Position numbers and translations under genes: made by a program
Assembly (NCBI GenBank): GCA_905201915.1
Contig: CAJKQE010000092.1
Location: 1 to 8,900, forward strand
From: an uncultured Lachnospiraceae bacterium
GTDB taxonomy: Bacteria > Bacillota > Clostridia > Lachnospirales > Lachnospiraceae
Length of the DNA stretch: 8,900 bases
Reading direction: 5' to 3'
The notes under the pieces: model-generated
The model's database searches: none
What the model saw: the letters and a program-made list of their open reading frames with translations, nothing else
What the model was told of the DNA's origin: nothing
Part shown: piece by piece, positions 5,548-8,900 of the stretch
How the letters are laid out: each line of letters starts with the position of its first letter
Position numbering within the stretch: the stretch's first letter is position 1

Positions 5548-7207
5548 AATTATCAATGGCTTTTAAATGTTCAATAAACAGTTTTCGGATACCCGGATAT
5601 TCTCCTAAACCTTTTAATACAGGCTCTACATTATAGCCTTCCGCTTTAAATTGACTGTACCAGGAGTCTGGTTCATTGCTTGCCATATCGTTTTTGGCAT
5701 GGTCTCCTGCTACAATCATAAAAGGAGCTAAAACTACCTTCTTCGGCTGATAAGCGTGAACCATTTTTAACAGACTCTCCATAGTAGGATAGGCTTCTAC
5801 TGTTCCCAGAAAAATATTTTGATAACCTTTATCTTTAAAAGTATAATCTAAAGCAGCATAGATTGCATTGGCATAGTGGGTAGTTCCATGTCCCATAAGG
5901 ACTAAAACTTCATCTTTTGTTAAGTCTTTAAATTCAGATGTAATGGCATCGATAACAGCCAGATTGTCCTGCTCGCTGGTAAGAAGAGGGTCTCCAAAGG
6001 AAATAGAGTGAAACTGTTCCTGAAAGGCAAGAGCATCTTCTTTCATAAGGTCGTTTTCAATACCATTGATAACATGTGTAGGTTGAATCAGTACGTCTGT
6101 AATACCATCCTGAAGCATCTGCTCCATAGCTTCTTTTACCGTATAAATATGTACACCATCTCTGGAATTTACTTTTTTAATAATCATTTTACTGGTCCAT
6201 GCACGGTAGAGAGAGTAAGCAGGAAAGGCATCCTGCATATCTTTTTCAATGGCATCAATGGTGATTTTTCTGGTATCATTGTGACTTGTTCCAAAGCTTA
6301 CAGCCAAGATTGCTTTTTTTGTTTCTTTTGACACGGTTTTTGTTCCTCCATAGTGTGTATTTATTTTCACATCTGAGATGTATTTTTCTAAAGTATTTAA
6401 GTTTTTCGGAAGTGGGAGAGAGGATTTTAGAATTCCTTTTCTGCATAAACTTTCAAAAAGCTCCAGTACTGCAGGAGGCTCTAAATTGGTCTGCTTTAAA
6501 ACACCTCGATTACTGAATACCTGAGCCGGAGTGCCATGCATCAAAACTTTCCCTTCGTGGAATAATAAAACTTCATCTGCCCATTCATAAGCATAATCTA
6601 CATCATGAGTTGCCATTAAAACAGTAATGCCATTTTGCGTCATCTGGTCTACAATATGGTTTACCATAGTCGTATGCTTAGGGTCTAAAGCAGCAGCGGG
6701 CTCATCCAAAATAATAATTTCCGGTTTCATGACAAGAATATCGGCAATAGAAACCTGCTTTTTCTGTCCACCGCTTAGCGCATGAGTTGGTTTATGACGG
6801 AAAGGTGTAATTTCCAGATAATCAATGACTTCTTCGACTTCTTTTTTTGTTTCTTCTTCCGAATGTCCCAAATTTAAAGGCCCAAAAGAAATTTCCTGAT
6901 AGACACTGGCTGAAAAAAGCTGATTATCCGGATCTTGAAAAACAATTCCGATTTTGCCTCGCAAATCTAAAAGTTCTTTTTTCTTATAAGTAACTTCTTT
7001 ATTATGGAAGAAAAGTTTTCCCTTTTGTGGCTTTAAAATACCGGTACAGCATAGAAAAAAAGTGGATTTTCCGCTTCCGTTAGCACCCATAAATGCAATT
7101 TTCTGTCCTTTTTTAATTTCCAGAGAAAGTCCATTTAAAGAATGGCTTTGTTCATCGTCATAAGAAAAATATAAATCTTCTGCTTTTAAAATAATATCTG
7201 AATTCAT
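5546..7207 (-). CDS. cbiO-cbiK: Fusion protein: cobalt ECF transporter ATPase CbiO + sirohydrochlorin cobaltochelatase CbiK
   Basis: A 553-residue protein (numbered from the ATG at 7207-7205) joining two normally separate proteins. Residues 1 to about 278 are the CbiO ATPase of the CbiMNQO Co2+ importer: Walker A GANGSGKST at 41-49, Q-loop in FQDPDNQLF near 91, signature LSGGQ at 144-148, Walker B IIILDEP at 164-170 and switch His201. Residues about 299-553 are CbiK, which inserts Co2+ into sirohydrochlorin: AILAVSFGTSHNDT at 299-312, RAWTSKMI at 335-342, GHGTTH with metal-ligand His440, and GDHAKND with His503. Only about 20 residues join the halves and no stop intervenes. The ATG overlaps the cbiQ stop in an ATGA junction and has GGAGGAG 9 bp upstream. 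The ATG at 7225 directly abuts that site and is less likely. A GGAGG/GTG pair at the junction could also yield free CbiK. Confidence 0.93.
   Translation of the reverse strand: MNSDIILKAEDLYFSYDDEQSHSLNGLSLEIKKGQKIAFMGANGSGKSTFFLCCTGILKPQKGKLFFHNKEVTYKKKELLDLRGKIGIVFQDPDNQLFSASVYQEISFGPLNLGHSEEETKKEVEEVIDYLEITPFRHKPTHALSGGQKKQVSIADILVMKPEIIILDEPAAALDPKHTTMVNHIVDQMTQNGITVLMATHDVDYAYEWADEVLLFHEGKVLMHGTPAQVFSNRGVLKQTNLEPPAVLELFESLCRKGILKSSLPLPKNLNTLEKYISDVKINTHYGGTKTVSKETKKAILAVSFGTSHNDTRKITIDAIEKDMQDAFPAYSLYRAWTSKMIIKKVNSRDGVHIYTVKEAMEQMLQDGITDVLIQPTHVINGIENDLMKEDALAFQEQFHSISFGDPLLTSEQDNLAVIDAITSEFKDLTKDEVLVLMGHGTTHYANAIYAALDYTFKDKGYQNIFLGTVEAYPTMESLLKMVHAYQPKKVVLAPFMIVAGDHAKNDMASNEPDSWYSQFKAEGYNVEPVLKGLGEYPGIRKLFIEHLKAIDN
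6332..6349 (-). promoter_or_regulatory. Candidate internal ribosome binding site and GTG start for free CbiK
   Basis: Within the fusion gene, the - strand reads GGAGG (6349-6345), then 10 bases, then an in-frame GTG (6334-6332), codon 292 of the fusion. Starting here gives a 262-residue protein of normal stand-alone CbiK length, beginning 7 codons before the first conserved CbiK strand. The GGAGG encodes Gly-Gly in the linker, so it is not forced by a domain motif. Its use in vivo is inference. Confidence 0.55.
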
Positions 7208-7980
7208 GAAAAAAATCTCCTCCATACAGCAAACAGAAATAGGGCTGAGTCAAAAAGTATAATAGCAGCAATTACTTTCTTTTTCGGAGGCTGATTTTCT
7301 GATAATACGTGGATTGTGTCATCATAACATCTTGCCTCCATAGAAGCATATAAACGATTAGAACGTTCAACAGCTCTAATCATTAAAACAGAGCCTAACA
7401 TTCCAAATGATTTTAAAGACGTTTTATAATTTCGGTTTCCAAGACGGCAGTTTTGGGCTGTGGACAGAGCAGAGGCAGTGTCCAAAAGTACGAAAATAAA
7501 ACGATAAATTAAAAGCATCAGTTCTATCAGCAATTTAGGACAGTGAAGTTTTTTTAAAACCTGTAAAATATCCGGCATAGGTGTAGTAAAGGATAAAAAA
7601 AACAGACAGGATACTGCTCCTAAAGCTGTAAAAATAAGCTGTACTGCATAAAAAAAAGAGGAATAGCTGGTGGTAATATACCAGTTTCCCACAGGAATAG
7701 CAAACATATCCATAGGTGTATGGCTTAGATGAAACATAATCGCAATAGTACTAAGTAATAAAAAAATAATGGGAGCAGTGAGAAAACGTAAATAACGAGA
7801 AACAGGGACTCCACCTTTCTTTATGGTAAGAATCCCTGTAACTGCTAATACGATACTTGCCACTGCAATAGAACGACTCATTACACAAATACAAAGTGTA
7901 ATTATTGCAAAGGCAAATTTCTCACTGGCGTTTTCATATCTGAGTCTGGAATGATAGCAAAGCTTATCAATGACAATCAT
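7204..7980 (-). CDS. cbiQ: Cobalt ECF transporter transmembrane (T) component CbiQ
   Basis: A 258-residue membrane protein, the T component that couples the CbiO ATPase to the substrate-binding CbiM in the plasma membrane. Hydrophobic segments occur at about 22-52 (one or two helices), 67-84, 108-130, 150-168 and 236-252. The cytoplasmic coupling helices are recognisable from two Arg motifs between the last segments: AQNCRLGNR at 175-183 and SMEARCYDD at 213-221. These correspond to the paired Ala-Arg-Gly-type motifs of EcfT proteins, with Cys in place of the usual Gly in the second. The ATG has AAAGGAG at 7994-7988, 7 bp upstream. It begins 27 bp after cbiN and ends in an ATGA overlap with cbiO-cbiK, so the two should be translationally coupled. 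Confidence 0.95.
   Translation of the reverse strand: MIVIDKLCYHSRLRYENASEKFAFAIITLCICVMSRSIAVASIVLAVTGILTIKKGGVPVSRYLRFLTAPIIFLLLSTIAIMFHLSHTPMDMFAIPVGNWYITTSYSSFFYAVQLIFTALGAVSCLFFLSFTTPMPDILQVLKKLHCPKLLIELMLLIYRFIFVLLDTASALSTAQNCRLGNRNYKTSLKSFGMLGSVLMIRAVERSNRLYASMEARCYDDTIHVLSENQPPKKKVIAAIILFDSALFLFAVWRRFFS
7217..7223 (-). promoter_or_regulatory. Ribosome binding site setting the cbiO-cbiK start at 7207
   Basis: GGAGGAG on the - strand sits 9 bp before ATG 7207 and inside the last codons of cbiQ. The alternative ATG at 7225-7223 shares a base with the site and has no comparable sequence upstream of it. Confidence 0.85.
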
Positions 7981-8007
7981 AGGAAAACTCCTTTCAAAGA
8001 GAAATTA

Positions 8008-8310
8008 TTAATTATCGTCTTTCATCCATTTCTTACGTTCTACGAAACGTCCCATGATGAAAGCAATGATACCTACACCAATTCCTGTCTGGAGACAGAA
8101 GAGAAGACTTTCTACTTCTCCCGGAAGTTCTCCTCCAATAAGTTTTTCAAAAATCGGAGTTGCCCAAGGTTCGTAAGAAGAGTCAACTTCTTCAACAACC
8201 TGACTTCCGGCGTCATCAGAGCCACCGAATTCTGCATCTTTTAATACAAATAATGGTACAAAAGCAATTAAGAAAATTAAAAGAATGGCAAGAAGTACTT
8301 TCTTTTTCAT
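8008..8310 (-). CDS. cbiN: Cobalt ECF transporter accessory subunit CbiN
   Basis: A 100-residue protein with the CbiN pattern: a membrane helix at about 5-23, an external loop, and a second helix at about 68-88 followed by a basic tail. The loop carries the family hallmark DAEFGGSDDAG at 25-35 and YEPWATP at 46-52, then GEVESLLFCLQTGIG at 64-78. CbiN associates with CbiM and is needed for Co2+ loading in CbiMNQO systems. Its presence makes cobalt the likely substrate, since nickel systems usually have NikN, NikL or a fused NikMN instead. The ribosome binding site AAGGAGGG is encoded in the last codons of cbiM (its LKEGK tail), and the genes are 1 bp apart, which points to strict coupling. Confidence 0.96.
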   Translation of the reverse strand: MKKKVLLAILLIFLIAFVPLFVLKDAEFGGSDDAGSQVVEEVDSSYEPWATPIFEKLIGGELPGEVESLLFCLQTGIGVGIIAFIMGRFVERKKWMKDDN

Positions 8311-8311
8311 A

Positions 8312-8900
8312 TTATTTTCCCTCCTTTAAGTAACCAATAGCACGAAGTTCAGGTTTTGCATAAGTTTCTAATCCCTGAATAATCAAAACAGTAATAATAC
8401 CTTCGATGATAGCCAGAGGTACCTGTGTAGGAGCAAATACGGTAAGGAATTTACCCATAGCAGCCATAAACGTAGTATCTGCATTGTGGGCAAGTGCCAT
8501 CTGTGCTGCGGTAACACAGTAAGTAAACAAATCACCTAAAGTTGCTGCAAGAAAAACAGAAACAACCTTATTTACCTTTGCTTTTTTACATAATACAAAA
8601 ATTCCGTAGGAAACAAATGGACCTGCAATTGCCATGGAAAAAGTGTTTGCTCCAATGGTAGTAAGACCGCCGTGAGCTAATAAAATAGCCTGAAACAAAA
8701 GGACAATCAGTCCCAAAATAGAAACGGCGGAAGGTCCGAACAAAATAGCTCCCAGTCCTGTTCCTGTCATGTGAGAGCAGCTTCCTGTTACAGACGGAAT
8801 TTTCAGTGATGAAATTACAAATACAAAAGCTCCTGACATGGCAAGGAGTGTAATTAAATTCTTATGTTCGGCTAAAGTTTTCTTAATAGATAAAAATCCG
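8312..8900 (-). CDS. cbiM: Cobalt ECF transporter substrate-binding subunit CbiM, N-terminus outside window
   Basis: The frame stays open to the window edge, giving 195 residues of CbiM, the membrane S component that binds Co2+. Roughly 45-55 N-terminal residues are missing, including the Met-His segment whose amino group and histidine bind the metal in this family. Visible landmarks are the hydrophobic GAFVFVISSLKIPSVTG segment, then the conserved SCSHMTGTGLGAILFGP, where the second conserved His is expected to be a metal ligand, and then several further membrane segments. The His is followed by Met where many homologues have Pro. The Met coded at 8839 lies inside a conserved helix and is preceded by in-frame codons that continue the family pattern, so it is not the start. 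It is the first gene of the cbiMNQOK unit, whose promoter, and any cobalamin riboswitch, would lie beyond 8900. Confidence 0.94.
   Translation of the reverse strand, partial: GFLSIKKTLAEHKNLITLLAMSGAFVFVISSLKIPSVTGSCSHMTGTGLGAILFGPSAVSILGLIVLLFQAILLAHGGLTTIGANTFSMAIAGPFVSYGIFVLCKKAKVNKVVSVFLAATLGDLFTYCVTAAQMALAHNADTTFMAAMGKFLTVFAPTQVPLAIIEGIITVLIIQGLETYAKPELRAIGYLKEGK

Noticed and set aside
7208..7225. ATG at 7225 as the start of the CbiO-CbiK fusion, adding six residues (MEEIFF).
   Set aside because: This ATG directly abuts the GGAGGAG ribosome binding site and has no site of its own. The ATG at 7207 has ideal spacing and the common ATGA overlap with cbiQ.
7951..8244. A 97-codon + strand open frame across the cbiQ-cbiN junction.
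   Set aside because: It lies opposite two confident genes with conserved motifs and shows no protein family signal.
8837..8839. ATG at 8839 as a CbiM start.
   Set aside because: The upstream codons continue in frame to the window edge with CbiM-like sequence, and the Met falls within a conserved membrane segment. The gene is simply cut by the window.

Overview
This window looks like part of the chromosome of a low-GC, anaerobic Firmicute. Lachnospiraceae is the most likely family, with a Blautia-like gut clostridium as a guess from protein style. The reasons are A/T-rich codon use, strong AGGAGG-type ribosome binding sites, tightly packed genes, an anaerobic (early cobalt insertion) cobalamin gene set, and a zinc-ribbon/membrane protein of a type common in that family. 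The species assignment is inference. I see no tRNA, rRNA, CRISPR array, insertion sequence or phage gene.

Left part, + strand (1-3664): the C-terminus of threonine-phosphate decarboxylase (cobD) runs into cobQ (cobyric acid synthase, also called cbiP), then cbiC (cobalt-precorrin-8 methylmutase). Gaps are 2 and 19 bp, so this is the end of a cobalamin biosynthesis operon. Twenty-one bp later comes a membrane protein with an N-terminal zinc ribbon, a long acidic segment, one membrane helix and an extracellular discoidin-like domain. It has no obvious role in B12 synthesis.

Middle, + strand (3665-5547): a 121-bp gap holds a small GC stem and a perfect 15-bp inverted repeat. It is followed by a membrane-anchored D-Ala-D-Ala carboxypeptidase-like protein and an overlapping HAD-family phosphatase that starts at GTG. 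A strong intrinsic terminator ends this unit at 5504-5547.

Right part, - strand (5546-8900): a convergent cobalt-uptake operon reads cbiM (5' end outside the window), cbiN, cbiQ and then one long gene encoding a CbiO ATPase fused in frame to the cobaltochelatase CbiK. CbiMNQO imports Co2+, and CbiK inserts it into sirohydrochlorin. The + strand genes then act at ring rearrangement (CbiC), side-chain amidation (CobQ) and aminopropanol-phosphate supply (CobD). Uptake and insertion therefore lie on one strand, with middle and late steps on the other.

The most notable observation is the CbiO-CbiK fusion. A GGAGG and a GTG codon sit exactly at the domain junction and would allow separate translation of a 262-residue CbiK. 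I found no clear sign of a wholly new system.
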